64,000 nt of DNA, taken from assembly GCA_003439945.1 (NCBI GenBank), contig QVRM01005215.1, forward strand, positions 33,150 to 97,149, in the 5' to 3' direction. The DNA is from Dermanyssus gallinae. Lineage: Eukaryota; Arthropoda; Arachnida; Mesostigmata; Dermanyssidae. Each line of letters opens with the position of its first letter. The stretch's first letter is position 1. Below the pieces are notes generated by a model. The model was not told the origin of the DNA, made no database searches, and worked only from the letters and a program-made list of their open reading frames with translations. A program made the translations under genes and the position numbers. This document shows positions 22,067 to 34,621 of the stretch, piece after piece.

Positions 22067-25000
22067 CTAGAAGTTGTTGTTAAGCCACTCAAGTTGTTTG
22101 GTGATCCGAGTGTAGGCGCCAGGATATCCGGGGGTTGCACATCTTTTGCCGAACGATACGACACCCATCAGGTAGTAACGGTTGTCATCTCCCCACATGA
22201 TGAGTGGCCCGCCCGAGTCACCCTAGAATTTAATTAAACATTTTTTGTATGAGGGTTGTTTTTATACATCTATCAATCTATTCGCAATGAAGATCGCTCA
22301 AAGAACATTTGATCAACAACAGGAATCGAACCGGCGACACCCCGATAGATGACAACCATGACTAGCGCACGATCTGAGCCGTCCTGAAGGATTTCCATTG
22401 TAACTTACTCCTTGTGTTTATGAATATAATTTCGGCCACAAGTGAGATGAATTTACACCAATTACTTTTTAGACTACACAAGGTGTCAAAAACTGCTTCC
22501 GTAAAAGGACTAGACAGAAATGATCATTGTCTTATAGGCAATTGTTTTCTAAACTATTACACTTTGGATTTGTAAAGCTTAGAATGCGTTTCCCGATAGC
22601 CCCAATTGGTTGGGCGGCTTGGAAAATTCTTCGGAGCGCGCAATTATTTCAGACGTGCATAGCGCTAAGACAGTCTAGATTAGGGCTCACCTGACACGAG
22701 TCGGTCTTTCCTTCGCCATCGCCTGCACAGAGGTAGTCATCGGTAATATTCACTTCGTTCTTGAACGCGGTCGCGCACGCTTGCAGCGACCATACCGGAA
22801 TGTCCGTTTCCTTGAGTATTGGATTACTTGAGCCGGAGCCTGCGACCATAAACATACAAGGTATTTTTTATTAACTCTGGAAGAACACGTCATTCAGATG
22901 TGATCTTAGCACAGGAATGGCTTAACTAGCAGACACGTCTGCCGGGATTCTTCACGGGGCGTCTGACTGTAGATCGTTTTGTTGTTTGCCTCTGTAAGGG
23001 GACAGATTCAGTGTACTGTCCACAACAGCTGCCAGGAGCGTTCTGCGCGAGTCCAATGCCACTCTGGTACAGGAGGAGGGAGTAGAACGTAACGGAGGTT
23101 TGTTATTACCCATGTTAACTTGGATAAATCCTACCATACGTATTAACCCTGCGTCAATCCCTTATGCGCAATCATCTCTAGGTAATTCAATGTTCGGTAC
23201 CGCATGAAGTGTGAAAATAGGCATCGCCCTTGCCCGTTCAGTATGATGGCCTTCGTGTTTTGAATGAGAAGTGTTAAGCTAATTGATTGGACCCACAAAG
23301 AAATAACCTCCAAGACCTCATTTTGCTGTTTGCTGCCTCATAATTGCTAGCTGTAAGTGAGGTAGACAGATCGCTAAGAGATCAATAAAACGTATAAATC
23401 GCTATTAGTGAGGTCAGGTCACCAGCGTAGGCACTTGAGATCACATCTAAGAGGTAGCAAGAATGTAGGACTTCATCGTATGCAGTGTTCCACAACGTGG
23501 AGCCTATTGTTGATTCCTCGGGTGTTTCGGCTGATACATCGGACGTTTAGACATCATAGACCCCCCTCGTTCTAGCAGGTATAGGATATGGACCTAAATC
23601 AGGTGTAGTAAAACGTTCCTCTCAGCGAGGGTTACATTTATTGCAACCCACGACCTTATTAAATGTGTTTTTGGCCTCATGCAAAATAACTAGGTATCAT
23701 TTTTTTACCTACTAGTCTACCTTTTAGTTTATTTCAAGTTCACGAATAAGAAACGTGGTCAACCGGAAGCGGTGTTGGTTGGCCGACCGGTCGTTCTTGA
23801 ATTCGAATTCCCTAACTAGACGAACGTAACGATGCCTTCTACCGCCCTGAGGAGGCTTGAGAACAGTCTGTTTTACCACATCGTTTAGAAGGGCAGGAAG
23901 CTTTTAACTCTGTAAAGGGACTGGCATGTACTTGAACGCGCTACTTTACTAGCCCGGTTTAGTACAGATGGCCTAAAGGTGACAAAGTTTTTTTCGAGGT
24001 ATTTTGTACCCCTGGCCTTACGGGTTTTTGGTCATCTCGACGTTGAATTCATTGATGAAACCTAACTGGGGCTTAGAAATTATCAAGGTAGAAAATTGTA
24101 TATTACACGCAGTATATGGAAGACGCCTCAAAGCTTGTGAGCATTGAGGTGTTTTAAGGAGATATGCACTAAAAGTTGCAAGATGCCTATGCGGAGTTTT
24201 AGAGGCTGAGATTACGTCGAGCTAGCTTTCTGCTGCTACCTGCGAAGCGAGGTCGTTTGCTGCTAGGGATTCCTTAAAGTTTATTTGAGGGAACTTCTGC
24301 TACTAACGCAGAGTTTGCAATCAGAAAGAATCCGTAGCGAAGGTCTAAAAATACATGAATGTAAAGGGTGCTAGATTGAGCAATTAGGGTTAGCTGTTTG
24401 TGAGACTGCAGCCTGGAAGGCACTTTCTACATGTACATATTGCATCGAGTCCCAACCAATAGAGACATTTTTGCTACCATATGCCAACACATAACTGTCC
24501 AAATTGTAATGCACAAAAGGGCGTAATGTTTAATTATCTGTACCGAGTATTCTTATATAGCCCATAGCAGGGCGTAAACTATCTGTACATAGTATTCTGC
24601 ACAAGTAAAAAGATGTTTCAGCTTTGATAGAACGATTGTATAGAAGCAAAAATCCAAGTATCAAGACGAGCTGACTACTAACGGTATTTGGTGTAGCCCC
24701 AGCCAGCAACGATGGCCCTAGCGTTGGTGAGGTTGCCCTCGAACCCGGTGTATGGTAGGCAGACGGGGGCAATGGTTTTGCTGAAAGGCACGTCCCGTTC
24801 GAGGTAGCTGAGTGAGAGGTCATTTAGGTAGGTCTTCTGCACGTAGCCGGGATGCGTTTTGTATCCGAGAATGCTCAGCTCCAAGGTTCCCGCGATCTCG
24901 TCATCCCGAGTGATGTCATAGTCACCCAGTCGCATTCGATACGCCTCGTATGGAAGTCTAAAGAATGGGACATTCGCGCAACAGCAAAATCGTCATTATC

Positions 25001-25607
25001 ACCGATTGAATAAAGAAGATATTAGCACTAATATTAATAATAACAATAGTAACGGTAACGATACTGATTATATGATAAGTATTATTATTTATTGTTGTAA
25101 TTACTAAAGTCGTTGCATATAGAACCAGCTGTCACATAGGCAAAAGTACACTATACACGTTACACATTATAAAAAGAGTTTGTAGGTGTTATACGTAAGT
25201 ATAAATTCATTAATAAATGTATTATTGTTACTACTACTCTCATTGGTAAGAACTTGGAGACAATAATTTTTGGTATCATTCTCGCTGCACCCAATTATTA
25301 TTCGTTGTCAGGCGCCAGTTTTGCTGCTTTTTTGCGTGGAGTCAATGTTGTTGTTTTTGCTATCATTGCTACAGGCGGTTTGTCGTATACAAAATGTCTC
25401 CCTATACTAACTAGGGCACTCGGTTTTGCATTGTTAGTTGAATCTGTTTGTCTACATACGCGTTCTTGCCGTCGAAGAAGCAGTGCGCCGCTGAGACCAC
25501 GTGCCGATGAGACACCAATGTCGCTCCGCAAATATGAATTTTTTGATTGTTGAACACCAAAAACACGGCAATCTGTGTAATCCACAGTGTGCAATGTGCA
25601 AACAAGT

Positions 25608-25670
<63 letters not shown>

Positions 25671-28554
25671 AATTTAATTTAATTGTTATTTTTTGGGAGC
25701 GAATTGCTTCAACGCAGACCCGCAGAAAGTCTCGTTCGCCAAGATAAGTGAAAATTGCATGGTAATGTGTGCTAGGCTTGAGCCTCACTGCCCCCTTAGA
25801 AAGAAGTTAAAGTTATCTGATTTTCTCTTCTGTTGCCTCCGACCGTCTGTGCCCACACTTTGTCGACGCATTTACAACGATAGATACATTTAAAACATAA
25901 ATACAATACTGCTAAAAACTATACATTTATAACCGATTGAGAAGATTACACTTACAATCCAAGGATAAGAGCCTGGAAGAGCGTCACGCCCGCCAACAAT
26001 GCGATTCGTCTGTCCGCCAATACCACAGTCCTGTGGGAGAAACGCCGGTCTTGCCGGACGAGGTGCAGTGCCGGGCTGCACTGGCTGAGGCGCTCCTGGT
26101 GGCGGATACGGCCCCACTGGCGGAGTCTGCGGTGGCTGGTTCGGTCTAACCGAGTCTGGCGAGGGCTTTTCCAGTCCGGCGCAGCAAAGCAGTGGGGTTG
26201 ATCCCTGTTACAAATGAGCGGTGATTTGCAACATTGTAGTAGCGTACAGTTGTTCTAAACAGGATATTAGCAGAAGGAGCGGCCACGGCTGTGGTAGGAT
26301 ATCTCATTGTCTGTGCACCTCATTAACCGTAGTGCATGATTAACTATTCTGCGAATGCAAGGCGAATCATTAAACACTCCAGCACCCTCCGACGATATAG
26401 GCATGTCCTTGAGCTGCTGCGTGCGGTAAATTAATATCTAACCGTAGATAACGTTCAGTTACGTTTCTATGTACGAGCATATATATATATATATATAGAT
26501 ATACATATATATATGCAGTGCCCTCTGTATCCTTGAAGTCTAGTCAACACACACTTGTATGCCGTCTCCCTGAAGCCTGAACCTGCATTCCCAAACACAT
26601 TAGATGCCTAACTACAAAACATGTCTTCGCTCGTGAATTAAAACGGTGGTTTTTAATTGCACAGTTGAAATCAAACTTGTGATCTAGACCTAACATTAGA
26701 AGTATTGTGCTTTGCCTACGGGAACACACACTCGAATTTCGTTAGTAATATTTTTTCACATGTTTTTACCTATAGTTGTTGCAAATTGTGAAGATACTGT
26801 ACTAGTGGACTACTTCGTTTTTGTGCACATTTGCAAGCATGATGCCTCATATATTGTTCGGCGTGCTAACAAACGCACCAAGTGCTGTTTTAAAGTAATT
26901 GTGACAATCAATAGCCGCTGTGATTACCGTTTGTGTAAAGTCCTTTTACAAAGCTTTTTTGGATTTTGGCGAGAGCAATCTTCTGCTTCGTTGTTTGACT
27001 CATCTTTTTACAACTATTTTTATTTACCGATAACTTGAGCGTTATACAATGCAGTTCCGTGAGTAAACCACGTTTGAAATTGAGTTGTTCGACCACGTTT
27101 GTAAATATGAAACTTATCTTTGTTTAATTTAATTTAAAAACATCATGTTACTCAGGGTGTTGAACGGGGGAGATCAGACTTGAGAACATGTCGCACAATA
27201 CGATGTCTCTAAAAGTAAATCGTTTATGACTTAAGTATTGTCTTTTATCTAAATATTATGATATGTGTGTATTAACCATATACGCGTTGTCCTAGGATAG
27301 CAGATGATACAGTTAATATAGGGGATCAGTTATCAAGTTTAGAAAACCTTAGCAGGCGTTTAAATCCAGAGCGTACCTGAAACCCGCAGATATAGCGGCG
27401 GAGGTTGTTAAGGCCAATCCGACGAAGCTGGCGACAAAATTTTATTTCCACACACAGACCTCCCTGGCCATTAGGATCTACGCAAGTATCGGGATCTTCT
27501 TCCGGGAATATAATTGGGCCTGAAATTGACGTCGGCACATAAGAACAGCTCGTTTGACATTTTGGCCAGGTTAGATTGTACTCATGTTGAACGTATTTGG
27601 GCTCTCTTCCGTATAGGAATGTAGCAACAAAACCATGTACAACCGCACACGGCTGCACTGAGGAGAGTCGCTCATTTCAGCCCTGTTGAAAAACTCTTCT
27701 TTTTCCTGAGGAATTAAATCCCGTATGTATTGATTCGTGCGTGATTGCTTTTATCCTGTCGTTCCAGTATGAATGCACTGTGAACTATGCATGTGTAGCA
27801 TGTATTTGATAATTATTGGGGAAGAAAACTGCCCCCTGTGAGCGTGTACACTCTTACTTGTCAGCCTTAAGCTAGCGTCGAGTGAAAGCCTCTGTCGCAG
27901 GTATTCCTTCTTAGATCTATTTATGGCGATAGGACGCGGCTATCGTTGTCATACAGCACCGGGGGCTCTACGATGCAGGGAGAGCAGGCGGACCTGAGGG
28001 CACGGTCTTGAGTGTAAGTGAAAACAGCGTGCCTGGAATAGCGCCCGACGCTATACGTGCACGAGAGACGTTGGCGACTAACTGAACCGGCCTGCTCTCC
28101 GTATGCACGGTGCATGTGTGGGTGTGAACTACGGGTTGCATGTATATAACCTCGTTTACTTGGAGGCTCGTTCATTCATTTATAAGTCATATATAAGTCA
28201 TTTAGAAGGCCATAAGTCAAAGGCAGAGGAAACGCAGACGTCCGGTGCGTTCCGGTGATCTAGATCGGGCTAAGATAACCGGAAACAGACAATTTACACG
28301 CATATATGCAAGAGTGGCGAAAAAGGTAGTAAGCGCTTAGGAGGTCTACGAAAAGTTACTACATATAATAAAATTAAAATTTACTACGTATATACTTTTT
28401 AAGGATTCTTGCATGTTCTAGCCGACGTGTGAACACTAGGTGCGTGTTATAGTCGATAATGATTTAATACCATCTCGTGGGGTGTGTAAGACCTGGGCTC
28501 CACCTGGACGGTGACAAGTCTTAACGCCAATTTTGTTCATAGTCTATATATGTA

Positions 28555-28616
<62 letters not shown>

Positions 28617-28646
28617 AATATGTGTATATATACACATATATATATG

Positions 28647-28691
<45 letters not shown>

Positions 28692-30971
28692 CACTTACTG
28701 CGGTACGGTTCGGCAAGAACCGAACACACAATGCAGCGCGTTTGTCGCCCACAAACGCGCTGCACTGTGTGTTCGGTTTCCAAATAGATGTCGTACGTAT
28801 AGTCTGTCATCAAGACACCGCGAATGTTAAAGGATTTAAGGCTGTGATCGTTGCGATCATAGATGCGCTGACAATCACTTTCGAAGCGTACGCTGAGTGG
28901 TAGAACAAAAAATAGACGAGAAAGCGCGCGTATTTTCAAGATGTGGAGCAAATGATTATATGATGAGAGTCTGCGACCATGCTGCTCCTACAACCGACTG
29001 TTGGGGAAAACCTAGATGTCTCAACATGTCCGCTGATGCTGCCGCATTAAGCGCTGCTGATATAGAGAAGTGATCTGTGTATTTAGGTATACATGTCAAG
29101 AGAATAATATATCCACCCATCCACGCATTATGCTTTACAACGTCATGCCGCAAAAATGGGATGAAACGCTTAGTCAAAACAACATTACTCCTGTTACTGT
29201 TGTGTGTTTATCAGTCAACCTATTTGTTTATGCATGCAGTATGTAATTTCGCTAAACATTGAACATATGAACTCCTCCTACACGATAGTACACGATACGT
29301 AATTTTGCTGATCGTTAAATATACGATTAGGCTGTCGGCGAATGTGTTCAGCTGTTTCTGTATTTCGCTGCACGGAAAAATCTGTGTCAAACCGCATCGT
29401 AAAACGCATATAACGCGTTTTCCAAAAGTACACGTAAGTTTGACGAGCCACGCTGCCACCTCAAATGCGGTAGATTTGCCATTGCCAGCGGTCTGATGGA
29501 CATCTTCTGTCTGCAAATAGATTCTGCTCGCATCAGTGCATCGCTCGGCAGCGCGATGAGTTGATATGTCCGCTAATTTCCACAAGCGGGTGCTAGTAAT
29601 AGCCATGATACATGCTAATGCTAAATTATGTATGCGTAATTTATGAGATGAATAAGCAAATACAAAATGAAAATGACTCTATGGGAGCAGGCCCTTAATG
29701 CAGATTATGCTATTATAATTCACAAAATGCACAAAAACGAAATCTATTAAAATGTTTCCTAGTTTCACGGGAACAAATTTGCCGACGGTATTTCCAGATG
29801 TGCAAAGTTAGATACTTTACAATAGTGCAATATATCGATTGGGGAAGTAAGGCTTGCGTGGATATCTCGACTTGGCTGTAAATGATAAATTGTGGGTGTA
29901 TAGAGGAGGACTTGGTGACGATGATAATAATAACAATGGTAAAATTCGCATATACTCATGAAGGTCTTATTACGTTTTACATTTCGTTAGGATCTCCTAG
30001 AAATTATGCGAAATGATCTGGCGATTGTCACATGCAGAACCATCTCCTAATAGCTAGTTTAGGTTTGTAGTTAGCGTATTTTTCACTAACTGAGAAACGC
30101 TTTCTTTCACTAATTGAGACTCACTTTCTTCGCGGAGACTTTGAATCTGCTTTAAGGGAATTCCGCGTGAGATCTTAGCAATTTGCGCATGAGGAAGCCG
30201 AGATCTTTCAGCCATGCCTCAGGTATACCCTTCAGGTATTCGTGAGAATTTTATTGGCGTCGGCTAAAATGGAGCTAGCACCCACTGTCACTTCAATACC
30301 TCTACTGGAGGCCACTAGCAACAACATACATCTACGTTTAACGAAGCTAATTACTATGCAATTTTCTAGCAATACTTGGTTAAAAAGAGAAATTCGAAGA
30401 CTCTCGAGGCTACGGGACATGGCGTTACTAGGCCGTATCCATCTCCATCAGAGTGATATCAGAGTAGCTTAAGTAAAATTGATACATATCAAATCACCAA
30501 CAAGTATGATGTATCGGCATTGCAATGTTGCAACGTTGCAGACCTCGAGCACATCTATGAGAGTTGGTTGGGTACCATTGAGTTCGGCCATTAGTTTCTA
30601 GTGTTGCCAGAAAATTGCACCTCAGCGACGACTTCATTCATCGTCACAGTCTAAGTCTTGAGTGCTCACCCTGACTCACCCTGAAGCGAAAGTCGTTCCT
30701 CAAGATCGTCACCGCCCGCCGCTGTGTCGTTCGAATAGAGAGCCGCCAGAGACGGACTCCGTCCAGAGGTATCCAGAGAAGCTAGGTCTTCATGAACCTT
30801 CTGCTCACCAACCTCACTGCCTTCACTAGTGACCGTATCGACGGCCGATGCCGACCCTATCTTCAGTTCAGCAGCCAGTAACAACGACAACGACACCAAC
30901 AGCAGCAACGGCAGCGGCCGTAGCGGCGACATCACCGCCGCCACCGACCGGGGCCGCAACACCAGCGGCAT
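22067..30971 (-). CDS. CLIP-domain trypsin-like serine protease, seven coding exons
   Basis: Exons on the minus strand: 30971-30680, 27519-27377, 26204-25956, 25572-25456, 24944-24683, 22839-22691 and 22222-22067 (ends in TAG). All have GT-AG borders, the phases agree, and together they give 456 codons including the stop. Order of parts: a signal peptide (Leu-rich, best from an internal Met at 30932), an acidic stretch, a six-Cys CLIP domain (CVDPNG to [12 protein letters not shown]), a Pro-rich linker, then the activation site NR/IVGG. The triad is in AAHC, NDLSL and GDSGG, with Asp in TDSC six residues before the Ser, so trypsin-like cleavage after Arg/Lys is expected. CLIP proteases act as secreted zymogens in clotting, melanisation or Toll cascades; which applies here is unknown. 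The exon 4/5 junction is the least certain (alternative acceptor at 24957). Confidence 0.9.
22288..22383 (-). mobile_element. SINE family B, copy 2, in the last intron of the protease gene
   Basis: The reverse complement contains GTGCGCTAGTCATGGTTGTC and the B box GGTTCGATTCC, as in the copy at 8047. It lies in intron 22223-22690. Confidence 0.75.
25608..25668. repeat. (AT)n microsatellite
   Basis: A nearly pure TA dinucleotide tract of about 60 bp in intron 3 of the protease gene. Confidence 0.95.
28555..28690. repeat. (AT)n microsatellite with TATG/TGTA interruptions
   Basis: Long dinucleotide tracts at 28563-28611 and 28655-28690 in intron 1 of the protease gene. They lie just upstream of the hairpin at 28717. 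Confidence 0.95.
28717..28779 (+). repeat. 29-bp stem, 5-nt loop inverted repeat
   Basis: Left arm 28717-28745 (CCGAACACACAATGCAGCGC core) and right arm 28751-28779 are inverted copies, differing at one internal position and at the outermost pair; the loop is CGCCC. It lies in intron 1 of the protease gene next to an (AT)n tract. It could be a small palindromic element or a transcribed hairpin. Nothing in the sequence decides between these. Confidence 0.8.
28960..29050 (+). mobile_element. SINE family B, tail-only fragment
   Basis: GAGAGTCTGCGACCATGCTG and CGACTGTTGGGGAAAACCTA match the tail of the SINE at 8047. The tRNA-like head is missing. It lies in intron 1 of the protease gene. Confidence 0.6.
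29220..29606 (-). other. 128-codon open frame of unknown meaning in intron 1
   Basis: An open frame inside the long first intron, on the same strand as the protease. I recognise no domain, signal peptide or splice-consistent extension. It may be chance. Confidence 0.2.
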
Positions 30972-33180
30972 CAGCAGCAGTTCGATACGTTGCGCGCTGC
31001 GAGCCGCAATCGTGTAGACGACGCGTTCGCGCGACTGTGCCCATGGCCGCCGGTCAGCCTGTTCGACGTCGAGCCGAATTCGTCACTCTCTCACTGTCGC
31101 TTGCCTATCCGTGTGTGAAGTGTCTCTACGTTGAGTTGCCGTTGATGCTGTTGATTCGGATTCGGATTTCTTTTCGTGTCGGACTCTATGGTGTCCGTGA
31201 TTCTATCTGAGTAGCAGAAGAGACAGTAACAGTAGTAGTAGTAGTAGTAGTAGATGTAGTAGTAGTATAGTCAAATGCCGTTCAGAAGTCCATACGTCCG
31301 TGTATCTGCCCGGCGGTGTCCGGTCTCTGTATTCGTGGTCGAGTGCTGTTGATTTGTTGCTGTTGATTCTTCCGTTCGTCCGTTCGTCAAACAACCAGCC
31401 AGCAGGTTGTCGTTCGATCAGAGCACATCGGCGATGATATCCGTGCGGTTGATGTTGTTGTTGTTGCTGCTGCTGCTGCTGTTGCCACTCGCGCTGCGAT
31501 TTCGACGCCGTTGTGTCGCTAGCTGTCCGACGGGGCCCATGTATCGTCATCTATCTACCTCTCGAAAGAGCCTGCGTTTGAGAGACGTCTTTCTTTGACC
31601 GCAGCGGCGCTGCTAGTAGCGGGAGCAACATCAACCGCAACAACAAGCAGCAGCAGCAACAACAACAACAACAACTACTACAATAACTACAGCTACAACT
31701 ACAACGACAGCAGCAGCAGCAGCACCGCAGCACGACCAGAAGAAGGTGTCGTCTGCCGTCGTGGCTGCTGCTGCGATTGCTGCAGGTATGACGGCGAGAA
31801 CAAGCGATCCTCACCACCAACACCTCACCACCTCACCACCACCATCATCATCGTCGTCGTCATCATCATCATCATCGGTGGTGATGGTGGTGGTGAGGTG
31901 ATGAGGTGTTGGTAGTGAGGTAGAGGAGATTCCACCATCGACGCTGGCCGTCGTCGGCGTCAGCCGTTATCAGCTGTAGCAGCAGCAGCAGCAATAGGAG
32001 CAACAGCATCTTGAAGATGTTCCACTTGTTGCCTTGTGCATCTCGCCGCGTATCGCGCGCATCCTCGCCGCGCGTCAGTAGAGGCGCACCTGCTCCCGCT
32101 GCTCAACCAGCCAGCAACTACCAGTGAAGAAGGAAGACGACAACGACGACGATGACGATAATTATGATCATCTTAGCAAATAGGCGCCATTAACAGCACC
32201 ATCTTCATCGGACTATCGTCCCTAGCGAAACTTGGCAACGACGACGACAACAACACCAACACCAGATGAAGTAATGTACCTGTTGCATCGGTGGTAAGGA
32301 CCATAACGCCACCTGTTTTGCAATCTATCGGCATTGCTGCTGCTACTGTTGTTGTTGTTGTTGTTTTTGCTGTTGTTGTGGTTGTTGTTGTTGTGATTGC
32401 TGTTGTTGTTACATTGTTCTTGTTGTTGTTACTGCTGTTTTTGTTTCTGTTTCTGTTATATGTATTGCTGCTGTTGTTGCTGTTGGCTATGAGCGATTTC
32501 AGCAAACGGAATCGTTTGCAATAAGATTAGAGAAAACCAAAGAGGAGAAGGCCCACCCGTAAGAAAAACGAATAGAGCTCACCGCCTGGGAAGGGGGAAA
32601 AGGACGATTACGGCAGCGGTAATGGTGGTGCTGCTGGTGATAGTACTGCTCCTGCTGCTGATGATGATGACGATACAATAAATCCATTTGACCTAACTTC
32701 TCGACAGCTAGTTGATGTCATTGCAATCCTCGTTTTGTCGGTATCGTTGTTGCAGTTGTTGTTGTTCTTACTGCTGTTGTTGCTGTGTCCACGATGTCAT
32801 GATGGAGTCGACTCATAGTGGAGAAAACAACTAGAGAAAATTAGCCGTCTCCTCACCCACCAGATATTCACGCTTACTATTGTAATTCACCCTTATCCCC
32901 CCCCTCCCCGCCCGACCCACTCTCGATGATGTCTCCGTACGCTGTAAAACCAAGTAGATGTGTACTTTCGTGTAGCGCTTTAGCTGACGCGACAATCGGC
33001 GTCGTCGGTTTAAACTCGCCCTTCCGCGCCAATGCATCAACGGCTACCCGGCCACTTTTTACCCCTCACTCAGTCAGTCAGTGACGCGCTCGCCTGCCTA
33101 CCGGGCTCATTTGGCTACCAACACTTGGCTAACAATGGCTGACATCATGCGTATGTTGTTGCACGTATTTGTCGTCATAC
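30972..33180. repeat. Triplet-repeat-rich upstream flank of the protease gene
   Basis: Many short tracts occur: (GTA)n at 31228-31268, (TTG/CTG)n at 31453-31482, (CAA/CAG)n at 31637-31725, (TTG)n at 32348-32430 and 32745-32790. They make long Gln, Asn, Leu or Val ORFs on both strands that I do not accept as genes. An inverted repeat lies at 31817-31914. The protease promoter and any 5' noncoding exon should be here, but I cannot place them. Confidence 0.6.
31817..31914. repeat. Inverted repeat of CAC/CAT-type triplets
   Basis: ACCAACACCTCACCACCTCA at about 31817-31836 and its complement near 31885-31914 (GGTGAGGTGATGAGGTGTTGG) face each other across CAT/CGT triplets, giving a long hairpin. 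Confidence 0.75.
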
Positions 33181-34235
33181 GCCTATCTGTTGCTTTTGTT
33201 GAACTACTTTCTGTGGCGACCGATTTTGACAGCAAAGCCCAATGGGCTCGCTAGAATAGCGCCCCAGCCAGAGAGAACATGACGGCCCCAGCCAGAAAGA
33301 ACGCGATGGCAATGGTGGCGGAGGAGGAGGTGGACGAGGAAGACATGGAAGAAAGGACACAATGAAAGGGAAATGCCTTCGCGGCACGAACGCGGCAGAA
33401 TGCGTAGAAGGTCCATTCTTATTCATGAATCTTCATTCGTCCTAGTCGCCATCTTTTCTCGCCTTTCTTTTTTTGACTTTTCAACGATTGCCGGCGATGA
33501 AGGAGCAGCGTATTGCTTTGTCTTTATGACGAAATAAGTGAACAGCGAGTCATCATCAGCAAAGAATTGCCTTCAAAGAAGAATACAAATCTGTGCGAAT
33601 CGTTCAGGCGGTATATTTGTTTCTATTACAATTATGTTTATTTTACTCAAATTTCAAAATGTATCTTCATGATGCTCTATCTTCTTCACGCTTCCGACGA
33701 GAGAATATTTGTTTCTATATTGTATCAAAGCTGACTGCCGATTTGTTGCGACGGAAACAGTTGAGATCGTATTTTGTTTTATTCGTTCACAAACACTGCG
33801 GTGTGCAACAGCGATTAAATATGCGAATCACATTCGCATGCAATTGTCTATATGTGCTTTTGTGGTATTCGAAATGTATAACCAGGCTTATCGGCGTCGT
33901 TGGTCTCATATTTGTTGTTAGGGCTATCTTTAGCAACGTTTGGCTGGATTTGCTTTAACAGGCTGATAGTAACAGAAAAACGCTTTTATTTTGTTAAAAC
34001 ACAAAGTTTATGGCACTTCACCGTATAACGAATGGTATTTTTCTAGACAATTAGCTAGAAATGCAAATAGCAAATTCACTTTGATGTCGTCGATATCTAC
34101 ACTCGTTTAAAAGCATTAAGACCAAAGCGTAAGGAGAGCTCAAATTCCGTAGCCGAGTCGTTTACCGAGTTTTACATTAGAAGTCGTTAACTTTACGACG
34201 GTGTTTTTCAAGAGGAGAAGAAAGGTGTAGGTTAA
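33181..34235. other. No gene recognised
   Basis: Several short ORFs in both orientations lack motifs or splice context. Base composition becomes AT-rich after about 33500. Confidence 0.45.
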
Positions 34236-34239
34236 TTTA

Positions 34240-34465
34240 GAAGTACCTGAAGGACATAGTATCTTAGAAGTTGAAAAATTGTTAAGTTTTGGTAAAAGTA
34301 AGCATATAGGTTAAGACGGCATTGACCGAAAGATCGAATTTGTTTGTAACCAATTATTGGGGGTTTTGGGGGTTTGCGAAGAAGCGTTGCGTCGTTGTAA
34401 AATATACCGTAAAAGAAGTGGGCCTAGAACAGTACCTTGCCTTATTTGCAAGGGTTACTGGTGAT
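34240..34465. mobile_element. Two opposed non-LTR reverse-transcriptase fragments
   Basis: On the plus strand about 34255-34350 reads LLSFGKSKHIG then DGIDRKIEFV after a stop, like the RT entry motif KSPG-DGI. On the minus strand about 34450-34390 reads IRQGTVLGPLLLRYIL, like RT motif B (PQGSVLGP). The two pieces face opposite ways within 0.2 kb. Confidence 0.45.
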
Positions 34466-34621
34466 AAGCGGCCCTATATCTCTCAATATTAAACTGAAAT
34501 AATTTAAAGAGAACTTTTGGTTTCGAGATGTTAAGCGCTAGAGAAGCACTTACTTTACCACTTCATCATTCATTTATGGCACCACATGTATAGTATATAT
34601 ATATATATATATATATACATA

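Noticed and set aside
23760..23900. A possible further SINE (TTGGCCGACCGG with GAATTCGAATTCC)
   Set aside because: The B box is a poor match and no second copy or tail was found.
28511..28951. 130- and 135-codon ORFs over the (AT)n tract
   Set aside because: Most of the translation is Tyr-Ile repeats from a dinucleotide microsatellite; it is not a gene.
31203..31915. Gln-rich and Asn/Ser-rich ORFs upstream of the protease
   Set aside because: Triplet repeats read in several frames on both strands; a noncoding leader or flank is more likely.
32173..32524. Thr/Asn-rich and Val/Leu-rich ORFs on opposite strands
   Set aside because: Products of CAA/TTG triplet repeats, with no domain and no splice context.
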